NCBI RefSeq assembly: GCF_003473485.1
Contig: NC_053042.1
Coordinates: forward strand, 52,353,762-52,417,761
DNA from: Medicago truncatula
Lineage: Eukaryota; Streptophyta; Magnoliopsida; Fabales; Fabaceae
Length of the DNA stretch: 64,000 bases
Reading direction: 5' to 3'
Under the pieces are notes generated by a model. The model saw only the letters and a program-made list of their open reading frames with translations. It was not told the DNA's origin and did not search any database. The position numbers were made by a program, and so were the translations under genes. Below are positions 11,598 through 22,061 of this stretch, in pieces (position 1 is the first letter of the stretch; every line of letters begins with the position of its first letter).

Positions 11598-11604
11598 TAT
11601 AAAT
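11598..11604 (+). promoter_or_regulatory. TATA box of the broken peptide copy
   Basis: tataaat followed by agaacctctata, the same core promoter as in the four intact copies, about 95 bp before the position of the lost ATG. Confidence 0.6.
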
Positions 11605-11695
11605 AGAACCTCTATAATGTCACTCCAACAATACAAATACTGATCAAAACTAAGATAAGAGTGATCACTAAATAAGTCTTGATTTACATTCAGCA

Positions 11696-11990
11696 ATCAG
11701 CATAAGACTGGAATCCTCTTTCACATTCCTCACTCTTATTCTTCGTGTTCCCTTATTTGTCTCTTTGCTTCCTAATGTATCAGAAGCTAGATCATTGCTC
11801 AATCCTTTACAAGGGAAAGAAGGTGTAATTGGAGAGGTAAATGGAGTGTTCAGGACATTGAAAGAAGACTCTGGTCCATCCCCTGGAGTTGGGCACAAAC
11901 TTAAAAAGCTTCAAATTATTGGTGGGATGAAGGACTGGTCCTAGTCCAGGTGAAGGGCACAAGTACATAACCAACAACAATCACTCATAA
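11696..11990 (+). pseudogene. Peptide-array copy A: broken SGPSPGxGH precursor
   Basis: It aligns along its whole length with the intact copies: hydrophobic leader (FLTLI-type), SEARSLLNPLQGKEG, IGEVNGVFRTLK, then motif DSGPSPGVGHK. Two lesions kill it. The start codon position reads ATC instead of ATG and an in-frame stop lies just upstream. At 11931-11944 a small deletion turns ...MKDSGPSPGEGH into MKDW-S-stop (TAG at 11942-11944). The last motif SGPSPGEGHKYITNNNHS is still intact in the next frame up to TAA at 11988-11990. The middle motif is absent, as if deletion had joined the middle and last repeats. The promoter is retained, so a transcript may still be made. Confidence 0.85.
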
Positions 11991-12664
11991 CATAAATTCC
12001 AATTCTTTTTGCTTTTATTTGCACCGCTCTCATATAAATACTCAATACGAAGTCTTTTTGTTGTTTGTGACTAATGACAAATGATTATTATTAGTCCATA
12101 TGAAATTAATTATATGCAGTTGATTGAAGATCATAGTGAAATAATAATATTACTAAATTCTGTTATTAATTGAAGATCATAGTGAAAAGAATGCACATAT
12201 TTGATATATGCAGTTGATTGGTTACCCTTATAGATTCTTTTGTTTCTTGCTAGTGCTACAGCAAGAAAGAAAGTTGGCAAGTTCCACAGTGAATTTGGAA
12301 AATTCCAAAGAGTCGGCATACACGTGATGCAAAGAATGAATAAATGTTGACAATAGTCAGGACATTATTCTAATCTAATGACCCACACTTATGGGAAAGT
12401 GCTACGTACCAATGACCCCACAATGATGGCCGGCTGGGCTTTAAAATATACAACAATGATATTCTCTAATGCAACTTAATTATCTATCTATCTTTCTTCC
12501 AGATCAAAGCAAAAAGACAATAAAATAAAATTTTCAATATTTGGTAAATAAAATTATTCTCTATTAAAAAAAAGACTAATATGACTTTTGTTGATCAATT
12601 TTAAATCCTTTGTTTATAAATATCTTCAAAATAAAAGTGAAAGTTTTTCAAACATAGCAATATA

Positions 12665-13090
12665 TGGTAAAGAAACATGGAGAAATTCTTTCATGGACAC
12701 TATCACAAATATATATTGTTAGACACAACCTCACATAAAATGAAGAAAAAAAATTAAGAAAAAGTATTTAGTCATATCAATCAACGAGGTATACTTACCT
12801 GGACATTAACCCAAATAATTCTTTTTATATGTGGTGGTCGGAGTTTGAGCTCCGAACCTTGCATATATTATGCATTGTTCATACCAACTGAGCTAAGCTC
12901 ACGAGGACCAAATAAATATATTTAGGCATACACACAAAATCATAAAAAATAAAAGAAAATAAAATTGAATAATGTCAGTTGATATGACTAAATACTTTTT
13001 CTTTGATTTTTTTCACTTTATGTTAGTATGTGCCTAACAAAATTGATTTGTGTTTCTGTTCATCAAAGATTTTCTCATCAATCAACATTA
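12665..13090. repeat. Foldback element with a nested SINE
   Basis: Arms at about 12670-12786 and 12972-13085 are inverted copies; for example aagaaaaagtatttagtca on the left meets tgactaaatactttttctt on the right, and the 'gttagacacaacctcaca' block recurs inverted. The loop holds the tRNA-like SINE at 12826-12908. The open frame at 13050-13415 begins in the right arm and is not a credible gene. Confidence 0.65.
12826..12908 (-). mobile_element. tRNA-derived SINE fragment
   Basis: On the minus strand it reads gtcctcgtgagcttagctca followed by gttggtatgaac (A-box-like) and ggttcggagctc (B-box region), ending before a short A-run. It is the same family as 61518-61608. Confidence 0.6.
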
Positions 13091-13419
13091 TTCAATTTTA
13101 TCCTCTTTTATTTATTTTATGGTTTTGTATGTGTCCAAATATATTTATTTGGGCTTGTGCCTAAGTAAGTATAACTCAGACACATGTGTGGTAAAGAACC
13201 ATAGCAATGTTTATAAATATCTCTCAAGCGGAATTCTCTCTATTTTTCTCCATTGTTACATCTACATCATTAAATATGAGAGAAAAAAATTAAATTATAA
13301 AAAAAAAATGTTGAATGTGTGGTTGAGATATAACAATCAAGAAAAATACACTTTGAGAGAATCCATTACCCTTATTAAGACCCATAATATGATGTTGGAA
13401 TATAAAGAATGGTGAATGA

Positions 13420-15100
13420 AAATATTTGACTCTTTTCCTCCCAAAAGTTATACAATCACTCCCATAAAAAATATGTAATTAGGTAATTTTTTAGTTACCA
13501 GTGGAAAGAACCATTTTTTAGTTAGCAGTGATTTTTTAAAAAAACATGTATATTTGATAATTAGAAAGAGATCAATAAAATATAGTCCCAACGCTTTTCA
13601 TTATCAAAGTTACGTTACAAGTTTGTTGTCGTTTTCTTGTCAAAAAAATGTTTGTTGTTGTTTACAAAAAGAGAAATGCTAACAAGATTAAAGGCACTTA
13701 ATAAGAAGTTTTGAATATAAACTATATTTTAGAATTTGAATATTCAACACATTGAAATATCAAAAAATCATTTTTGTATATGAAAGTTATAAATTGTTTC
13801 TATTTTCTAATCTTTAAAAAGTTAGCAAGAACCTATCAAAAAAATTATAAAATTTGTTAATCGGCATAATATGCGCTCGGACAATGTTGTTTACAGCGAA
13901 AAAGAATCATCGCCACGGCTTAACTCATTTGTTATAGCAACTACCATGTATCCTAAGTGGGACCTTTTTATTTGTTTGATACCGCAACAGTTTTTGATTC
14001 CTGAAAACATTCGTGAGAAAACTCTTGGGATATATAGCATTGCCGAATATCGCTGAAGTTCTTGATTCGGTGAACACTATAACTTAATTTACAACTATTG
14101 ATTTTATATTTCAAAGAAAATGCTCAGCTATGAAGGACGAAGTTATCCCAGTTTTTTTCTCAAGAGACTAAAAGTTATTTTCATTTCTTCCAGCAACTAA
14201 AATTGGTTCTCGTGATTTCTTTTATTGAATAAAATGGGGTGACAACTAGGGTACCCATGGAAAAATGGTGGGTAATTTATCCCAACCAATAAACATTCAT
14301 CTTTTTAGGTGGTATCCATAAACTATCTTGACTCCACCAATAAATTGTTCATTATGATTGGTTGGTGGGTAAATTACCCACCATTTTTTAAAGGTAAATT
14401 AGGAAAATGCTATACATCAGGAGAGAAAACACCACGATAACATCACGACGACCTACTTAGTTGAAAGTCTTTTATAAATTATATCCACTACCTAATGTGT
14501 TTTCCGGCCAATGACTAGATATAATTGGTTAACAGCTCTTCGTAAATCTTTAGGAACAAAACTCTCACGAGAAATAGTGTTGCTATTTACATAATTCATG
14601 TTACGAATAAAGAAAAGAAACTGAATTACACCCCTGGAAGGATGAGAAGTTTACAATCCGGCGTTTTAACTTTTTACATCATTTACATTTCCTATTATCA
14701 ATAGTAGTTGTTACCAATCTTTCAAAAAAAAAATAGTAGTTGTTACCAAAAAAATAAAAATCAATAGTAACGCTCTACATCCTTAAAAATAAAAAAAATA
14801 AAAAGTTAACATGTTAATTGTTAAATTACAATTATACAAAAGAGTAGAATCTGATCTTAAGTGTATAATTTTTTTGAAGAAATAAGTGTCCAATTTAGTA
14901 GGACAATAAATGCCCATTTAGATATAAACAACATGAGTAGATGAATGTAACCAACTCCTAGTACACACAAACTGTATATATATATGTTACATAAAATCCC
15001 AGTCAAGACATCAATTTGAAAGAGACAAATTAAATACATTCATCTATAAAAAATAAAATAAAAACATACAAAAAGAAAATGACAGTATATCAAACCACAA
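13420..15100. other. Intergenic, one small MITE, no supported gene
   Basis: A 129-bp inverted-repeat element lies at 14261-14389 (aaaatggtgggtaatttat on the left, its near complement on the right). The rest is AT-rich with A-runs. Short frames at 13871-14056 and 14857-15039 have no motif or homologue I recognise. Confidence 0.4.
14261..14389. mobile_element. Small MITE, 129 bp
   Basis: Near-perfect terminal inverted repeats of about 30 bp built on aaaaatggtgggtaattta and ttggttggtgggtaaattac. No coding capacity and no clear target duplication. Confidence 0.6.
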
Positions 15101-15193
15101 GCACAAAACATTTTTTATTTCATAAAAACGTGGCAACTTTCTTTGTTATGATCATGAATGGTTTTTTTTTATTGAGTTGAGAGAGTTTCCCCG

Positions 15194-15439
15194 TTAATGC
15201 CCTGGTCCATCAGGGCTAGGACCAGAGTTGTCAATTTCCAGTCTCCTAATGTTTTTATTCTGTTTATGACCTTCCACAACCAAGGAGTTCTTCACAACCA
15301 TATTGTGTGGTGATTTCATAAAGATACTCTCTTTTAGTTCCAAGGTGTTCAGTGGCCTTGACATCCCATATTGGATGCACAACAAGGACAAAGAAAGAAA
15401 AATAAGGAAGAAGTTAAAGTATTGGTGTTTTCCAACCAT
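15194..15439 (-). CDS. Secreted signalling-peptide precursor, PIP-type single motif
   Basis: 81-residue preproprotein. Residues about 8-27 (FNFFLIFLSLSLLCIQYGMS) form an N-terminal signal sequence. A variable, basic middle region follows (KSPHNMVVKNSLVVEGHKQNKNIRRLE). The protein ends exactly in NSGPSPDGPGH, a C-terminal SGPS-x2-GxGH motif like that of PIP/PIPL (PAMP-induced secreted peptide) precursors. In that family the C-terminal motif is cut out, Pro-hydroxylated and secreted as a ligand of leucine-rich-repeat receptor kinases. A minus-strand TATA (15514-15521) lies about 75 bp before the ATG. It faces away from the plus-strand array copy at 18.26 kb, and its upstream region is duplicated at 10.3-11.1 kb. 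CEP or IDA-like membership is the alternative. The size, leader and terminal motif make a real gene likely. Confidence 0.8.
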   Translation of the reverse strand: MVGKHQYFNFFLIFLSLSLLCIQYGMSRPLNTLELKESIFMKSPHNMVVKNSLVVEGHKQNKNIRRLEIDNSGPSPDGPGH

Positions 15440-15513
15440 GACTATTGTAGTATTTAGGTTTGGAGATATGTATGATTTTGGTTATTGAGAATAATGTAGC
15501 ATGTACCATGGTA

Positions 15514-15521
15514 TATTTATA
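15514..15521 (-). promoter_or_regulatory. TATA box of the PIP-type gene
   Basis: The minus strand reads tataaata about 75 bp before the ATG at 15439. Confidence 0.6.
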
Positions 15522-16252
15522 GTGTTTTTTGGAGAGTATGATTTGACTTAGCATGTAGTAATAAATTGTTCATTGATATGACAACACATCATGCATGACC
15601 ATTTCCTACATAAATTTGGAGTCAACTTTTAACTAATGGAATTAATTTAGTCCAAGTCTGGATAAAGAGTGAGTTTTGAAAAATCACGATGATATCATAA
15701 TTTTATTGAAGCTTTAAACTTTAAAGTACACCTTCTTTCAAAACCGCAACAGCTCACCTAATACTATATATCATTCTCGCAGCCAATTCAAATATGCAAT
15801 TAGCTTGTAATTACTTCTACGATTAAATTAAGTCCTAGTGGTAGTGCCAATTTAATTGGAGTTTTTCAATAAACTCCATTAATTTATCTGGAAGACAGTG
15901 ACATTCATATTAGAAGTACTTACTTGAAAAATAGAAATTGTTCGAATGCAAGTGAATTAGGGTATGCACCGGCCCACATTCATCTTAGCAATTGCTCAGG
16001 AGGGACATTAATGCACTCTCAACCATATTAATACTGTATACATTTTCCAGTAACATGCATGCATGAGCTCATCCTAAGTCATTTTTCCTTTCTTCATACG
16101 ACAAGCCACCAGTTTGGTCAATTAGCAAATTGAACATACATACATGAATTAATTAATGTACGTAACAAGGGACTTTTTGCATGTTCTTTCTCTTTACTTT
16201 TCAATTTTAGTACTATGTTTTTTTTTTAGTTCTCATGGAATGAGGTCATAGT

Positions 16253-17112
16253 ATTAATTTGCATCCGCAACTAGGTGGCATTTATCATAGGAAAGGTGAC
16301 CTTTCCTACCATGGAAAAGTTTTTTTGAACCATTATATCAAATGAAGACTATATTCTTATCATATTCTCTACATATATACTATATTATTTTTACAATATT
16401 ACACCACCCTTGTCTCTCCTCCATGTTCCCACTCACCCTACAACAACATCAACTTCACCACCAATGCCGCCCTCCTAAATCTCACAACCGTGTCGTTCTT
16501 GTTGCATCCTTAACATTTTGTTGAATAAAACTCCTCAAGAGAGCTCTAAAGTTGACCGTAACATTTTGTTTCATTTTTTTATGAGATCTAAAGTTGTTTA
16601 TTTGATCTTGCTACAACCCAAGTAGAAAATTCCAAGGCCAAAAAACAACAATTACAACTTACAATCTCAAACTAAACTAACAATCAACGGGAAAAAAAAC
16701 AAAAATCAAAGGTTGTCCCGTAAGACATATTTAACAACAGAATCATGACTAAATTAAAATTTCTTATTATTATTCCCCCAAACTTAGCAAAAAAAGAGAG
16801 ATATCATTACTGGAAGTGGAGACAGGAAATTGATTCTGTGGGTTTAAGATTTGAGAGAGAAAGGGGGAAATTAATTAAAAGTTATAATGAAATGATATAA
16901 TGATGAATTAGAAAACGAGGCTCTGACGAGATTCCGACAAGATTGAGTTAGTTGCACATGGTTGAAGAAAGATAGAAGAAGAGTAGGATGGTGGTGGAAG
17001 ATGGTGTGAGAAAATATAGTGTTGAGAGACTATTATAATATTATGTTCCTTACTTAATCTAATGGTCCAAAAAAACTTTCCCATGGTAAATGCAACCCCG
17101 CAACTATGGGAG
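16253..17112. mobile_element. Foldback element about 0.86 kb between the divergent peptide genes
   Basis: Inverted arms: accatggaaaagtttttttg with aaccatta on the left (about 16308-16336) and taatggtccaaaaaaacttt with cccatgg on the right (about 17060-17085). The match continues into flanking 'gcaacta' blocks and into CT-rich inner segments. Neither arm has a credible gene (frames at 16342-16524 and 16908-17126 are artefacts). It helps explain why this intergenic gap is longer than in the 10-11.7 kb copy. Confidence 0.55.
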
Positions 17113-17679
17113 TATATAGCCAACAATTATGTAGAGGTATCCAATTATTAAATGAATCTAAAACGTCATCTTTTCTCGAATGAAGGTGGATCTTCCTAGT
17201 TGTGTAGCTCAATATTTAAGTTAAGTGAAACTGAGATGGAGGTCATGACTTCAAACTTAGGCGAATGAGTAGATATTAATCTAACAAATTAACTGTTAAC
17301 ATTTGCGATTAAAAAACTTGCGGATACTACTAGAATCGCAAAATAGATTACGTAATTTGGTTTATAATTTAAAATCATGTACATGGCCTAAAAAGTGCCG
17401 CAGGGAGAATTGAAAAATTAAGACATAGATCATAGCAAGCATAAAGTATTAAAAAGTATATGATTGGGATAGTGAATGTTGCAAATTGCCTACCATATAC
17501 TATTCTGCAATAGTATATGGTGTTAAGTTAGTGAAAGTACTTGTTCTGTAAACCTTGCTTATGAAATTTTATTGAAATCCAAGAATATTGAAATGATTTG
17601 ACTTCATGCATGTAGGAGTGTTCCCTTCTAATTACCGGGAAGTGGAACTAACTAATAAAGGAATATACTGATTTCAACT

Positions 17680-18155
17680 TTCCCAGTTAGAAATTACTAT
17701 TAGCACACCACTAAAGGCAGTGATTTGTCACAAATTCATTGCATGCAGCACATCTATCTTGAATACTGATGACATTTTGCTATATAGTCAGTCAATAGGG
17801 TTACTTGCGTTGCATGAACTAAATGAATTTAACTATAATCTACGCACTCCTTTTGTCTCTTGTGGATACCTTGGATTTGTCACTTTCTTGCGTCCTCACA
17901 ACCTTGTCTTTTGATGTATGTAGACAGTAATTGATTTTTTAATATTAGAAGTTTAAGGCTGCGTGACATATTACAAATTAGTCTGAATTCTGCTCAAATA
18001 TGTCATTTTAAGTAACATCACTTTCACAAGTATCAATTTTTCAAATCAAAAGAACCTGCCTTGTGTGTTTCCTTAGCAAATGTATGAGTTAAGTTACATC
18101 GATCTGGCGGAACCTCACTATTTTTTTTATAGTGTCACATGGTTTTAGAATTTAC
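17680..18155 (+). promoter_or_regulatory. Duplicated upstream block of the peptide array
   Basis: Contains tagcacaccactaaaggcag (repeated near 21955, 27407 and 30443) and the caagtatcaatttttcaaat / ctgccttgtgtgtttcctta block (repeated near 11230, 24330, 28360 and 31335). The order and spacing are conserved in front of each copy, so the unit was duplicated with its promoter. Confidence 0.6.
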
Positions 18156-18156
18156 C

Positions 18157-18163
18157 TATAAAT
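18157..18163 (+). promoter_or_regulatory. TATA box of peptide copy B
   Basis: tataaat within cctataaatggaacatctat, about 95 bp before the ATG. The same core is found in all array copies. Confidence 0.65.
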
Positions 18164-18255
18164 GGAACATCTATAATGCCACTTCATCAATACAAATCAA
18201 AACTAAGATACCCTTCTAAGTGTGATCACAAAATAAGTATTGATCTTTATTCAAA

Positions 18256-18591
18256 ATGGATACAAGATTAAAGTCCTTTGTCACATTCCTCACTTTTATT
18301 CTTCTTGTTTCTTTGTTTGTCTCTTTACTTCCTAATGTATCAGAAGCTAGGCCATTTCTTAGTCCACTACAAGGCAGAGAAGGTGTAATTGGAGAGGTAA
18401 ATGGAGTTTTCAGGACATTAAAAGATGCTGGTCCATCCCCTGGTGTTGGACACAAGCTCAAAAACCTTCAAAAGCTTCACAATTTTGAAGACCACAAGCT
18501 TAACACAGTTCAAGGTCTTGGTGTGATTAAGCATTCTGGTCCTAGTCCTGGTGAAGGGCACAAGTATATAACCAACAACAATAACTCATAA
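18256..18591 (+). CDS. Peptide-array copy B: secreted precursor with two SGPSPGxGH motifs
   Basis: 111 residues. MDTRLKS is followed by a hydrophobic signal sequence (about 8-30, FVTFLTFILLVSLFVSLL) with likely cleavage near SEA/RPFLSP. A conserved spacer follows (PLQGREGVIGEVNG), then motif 1 VFRTLKDAGPSPGVGHK (about 51-67) and motif 2 VIKHSGPSPGEGHK (about 90-103), and a YITNNNNS tail. xGPSPGxGH fits the PIP/PIPL 'SGPS-GxGH' and CEP 'PGxSPGxGH' signatures. Mature peptides of both families are short, Pro-hydroxylated and secreted, and are sensed by LRR receptor kinases. Which family it belongs to is not settled here. Unlike copies C-E it has no middle motif. Its insert PNVSEA also sets it apart. 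It is downstream of, and divergent from, the 15.2-kb peptide gene. Confidence 0.88.
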   Translation: MDTRLKSFVTFLTFILLVSLFVSLLPNVSEARPFLSPLQGREGVIGEVNGVFRTLKDAGPSPGVGHKLKNLQKLHNFEDHKLNTVQGLGVIKHSGPSPGEGHKYITNNNNS

Positions 18592-19551
18592 ATTAGTTCC
18601 CAATCTAATTGCTTTTATTTGCATAACACTCATAAATAATACTTGAGTATTATTGTTATGACTCATGAAAAATAATTAGTATTATTATTAGTCCATATTT
18701 AAAATTAATTATTACAGTATTTGTTAGCTACTGCTACTGATCGGTGGTATAAAAATATCACTAATTACTAAACCTGTTACTAATTGAAGATCATAGTGGC
18801 AAGTATGCACATTGTAATATGGTTTGATTTGATATATACACTATACAGTTAATTTGTTACTTTTTTGTTGGTACTATATAGCAAAGTTACTGAGATGATC
18901 ATGGGAAAAATACTTCGTGGATACACATTGTTAACATATTTGTTCGACATACATTTTCAGTTTCAACTTTCACCTCTTGTACCGAGAAGAATCCAGTCCC
19001 AAATAAGCAAATGGAAGAAAATTGTTTTAGTCTCGTTAATACAACTTATATGGTAGTTGCAAGGATTTTGACAAGCGGGAACATGGGTTCAAATTCAGGA
19101 ATACAACTTCTCAACACTTATGTGTTAATTTTGTCGCTAAACTCTTTAGAAAGAAAAAAAAGGCTTTACAAAGTCATTATTCCACACCACTAGTGCTACC
19201 CAAAGTTTTTGTATGGCTGCTATCATCAATATTTTAATAAAGAATATTTTTTTTTTGCCAGGTTTTTAACAACAAAGTCTGGATAAAAATAAATCGTATG
19301 ATAATAATTAAAATGTAACTAGCACAATATGAATATGCTGCTTTTTGTCTTTTTATAAATTATGCTACAAAAATGCGCAAACAAAATCTAACCCTTCTCT
19401 CTCAATTAAAAAAAATCTAACCCTTCTACTTATATTATATTATATACAAGGTTCATCCAATGTGCAAGCAACCTAAATTAGGGGTTTAGATGTTTCCTTA
19501 GTTTAGTTGGTCAATTTAGGACTTGAAATATAATTTGATTTATTTTATTGG

Positions 19552-19843
19552 ATTAAATATAATTTTAGCCTATACAACCATAACATTTATTGGTTTTAGT
19601 CCTAGGAATTTTTTTATTTGAATTCAATCTTTGTAAATTCAAAGATTATTATTTTTGATCTGTGATATTATATGTAGTCCAATAAAATAACGCTATGTGA
19701 CCCAATAAGCTAACTTAGGGACTAAAAGCAACAACAAAAAAAAATGAATTGCAGTAACAGAATCTAAACTAAAAAAATTACAAAGACTAAAAATAAAAAA
19801 CGCTACAATTAAAAGGACTAAAATCATATTTAAACCCATATTT
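19552..19843. mobile_element. Diverged foldback MITE
   Basis: The left end ggattaaatataattttag and the right end ctaaaatcatatttaaaccc are inverted relatives, and internal 'ttttagtcct' / 'aggactaaaa' blocks pair. This is the legume 'ggtcc' class of elements. No target duplication was resolved. Confidence 0.45.
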
Positions 19844-19920
19844 TCATAAGTCTTGTGTTCTTTTTTTAAATTTAGAAAAATTTGATGTAAAATTTATTTT
19901 AAATCTCTGAACACGTTGTT

Positions 19921-19925
<5 letters not shown>

Positions 19926-19962
<37 letters not shown>
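19926..19962. repeat. (TA)n microsatellite
   Basis: About 18 TA units directly abutting the MITE at 19963. A shorter TA run follows the element's other end. Confidence 0.9.
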
Positions 19963-19964
<2 letters not shown>

Positions 19965-20460
19965 GTTAAATATGTTTTTGGTCCCTATAAATATGTCAAC
20001 TTTTCGTTTTAGTCCCTCTAAAATTTTCCTTCAACTTTTAGTCCCTATAAAGTTTTCAATCTTCACTTTTGGTCCCTCTTTTAAAGTAAACTCATATGTA
20101 GAATTCATATTATTTAATAAAATTTTCCAGAAAAATTCAAAATATTATAAGAATCACTCCAAAAAAATTCAGAATTTTTTAACAAAACATGGATTTAATA
20201 TGAATTTTTATATTGTTTATGGTTAAAAATTCATATTTAATTTGTGTTTTGTTCAAAAAATCTAATTTTTTTTAGGAATTGTTTTTAGAATATTTGACAC
20301 ATTTCTGCACAATTTTATTAAAAAATACAAAAATTAAATTAAAAATAGGGACCAAAAGTAGTGATTGAAAATTTTATAGGGACTAAAAGTTGAAGGAAAA
20401 TTTTAGAGGGACTAAAACGAAAAGTTGACATATTTATAGGGACCAAAAACATATTTAACC
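19963..20460. mobile_element. MITE with long inverted arms, about 0.5 kb
   Basis: gggttaaatatgtttttggt at the left is the inverse of accaaaaacatatttaacc at the right. Arms of about 100 bp (tccctataaatatgtcaac etc.) are nearly identical. Inserted in a TA repeat, so the target duplication is ambiguous. The two open frames are the two arms read on each strand. Confidence 0.8.
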
Positions 20461-20464
20461 ATAT

Positions 20465-22050
20465 ATATATATGTGAGAAATGATATTTGTACAACTTTTG
20501 TATAATTTTCTCTCTCATACTCACATTATCTTCATATTCTCTCTCTTCCTTTTTCTCTCTATTGTTTTTTGATCAATGAAAAGAGAGAACAACAAGGTTG
20601 TCCCAAAAGAGTTGTTCAAATATCACTACTATATATGTGTGTGTGTTGTTTTTCTTTTGTGAAACAAATTTAAATAAAAATGTACCATGTTCCATGTTCA
20701 GGAGAACAAGCTCCACAATAAATTTGTCAACTTAGATTAATTCAGTTGATAAAGATGTTTTGTATTATATATGTAAGGATTAAAATTCGAGCAACAATTT
20801 CTCATTTACTTACTTTAAAAAATTGAATTCGCATGACCAGATTACTTAAAAAAAAAAAACTTCACAATAAATTTAGAAAATTCTAAAATGACGGCAAACA
20901 CGTGATGCAAAGAATGAGTGCCGTCAATAGCTTATTAATACAAGAGTTGGTTATTAGATTAGAATAGATTAGGGCAGTCATCCCTTAAAAAATATTTGGG
21001 CATTATTCTCATTCTTATGACCCACACTTTACGGGACGGATTCAAAAACTTATTAGATTTGGGTAGAAAAAATTTAATTAATAAAAAAAATAATTATGAA
21101 ACAAAATAAATGAGCTAGTGGGGCAGCAGCACCCTTCTTTTTAAGACCAAAAAACTTATAACTGCATTATGGAAAAGTTGAAAAAACAGACGTAGCACAT
21201 ACAATAGATGTGCTGTCAGTTTTAAAATTATTGAATTGTGTTTTATAAAGAGCGTAAGATTTTTCATAAAGTATTGAAAAGTTTATGATTGGGATAGTGA
21301 ATGTTGCAAATTGCCGTACCATATACTACAATTACAAATCATTCATATTCTAAAGGCCAATCAAGTGAAACCTAAATCAAGTTTTGATATATGGGACCTT
21401 TTTGTTCGCATATGCAACATTTTTGTTTATAAAATTTAATGAAAAACAACTTTTTTACCGTTAGATCGGTCCTGCATATTCTTGATCCTTACTCTATTTA
21501 TACATAAGGTAGTAAAATTTGTTTTTGAAATGACGGTTAATGAAAGAAAGTATACACATGAAAATGGGCAATGAGAGTAAAGACGATTGCCACAGTTTAT
21601 TTTCTTAAAATTCAAATGAATCTATTTTCTTATTTCCAAAATTTGCTCCACCGTCTAAATCTATACAAAAGATTCGATTGACAATGATAGTAAGAAAAAC
21701 ATATTTAATTTTACAATTTCTTTGACTTTAAGGATCTCTAATCAGTTAATATTAATAGTTCTTCTTTGTGGCACTTAAATATAACGGAACACATTATCAT
21801 ATATATATGGAGGCATTTTACTCTGGACTGGAACCAATTAATCCTTATGTACTAGTGTTAAGAATGGACTTCTAACATGTAGCGATGGACAAGTTCCCTC
21901 ATCAAAGTAGTAGTAAATTTGAATTGACTTCCACTTTCCCAGTTAGAAATTACTATAAGCACACCACTAAAGACAGAACTATCACGAATCCATTGCATTT
22001 ACCACACTTAGATTTGTATGTAGTCAATGGGGTTACTTGCATCAACTATA
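20465..22050. other. Duplicated non-coding part of the peptide array
   Basis: Holds the downstream block (aatttagaaaattctaaaat and cacgtgatgcaaagaatga, about 20865-20915) that belonged to copy B before the MITE insertion. It then holds the start of the next unit (tttatgattgggatagtgaa at about 21280, repeated at 17460 and 25910). No additional peptide gene could be found here. Confidence 0.45.
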
Positions 22051-22061
22051 TATAAATTAAT

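Noticed and set aside
12826..12908. tRNA gene (A- and B-box-like sequence), also at 61518 and 62655
   Set aside because: No anticodon arm or acceptor stem can be folded and A-rich tails follow; these are tRNA-derived SINEs.
13050..13415. 121-codon open frame on +
   Set aside because: It begins in the arm of a foldback element and encodes low-complexity Tyr/Lys/Ile-rich sequence.
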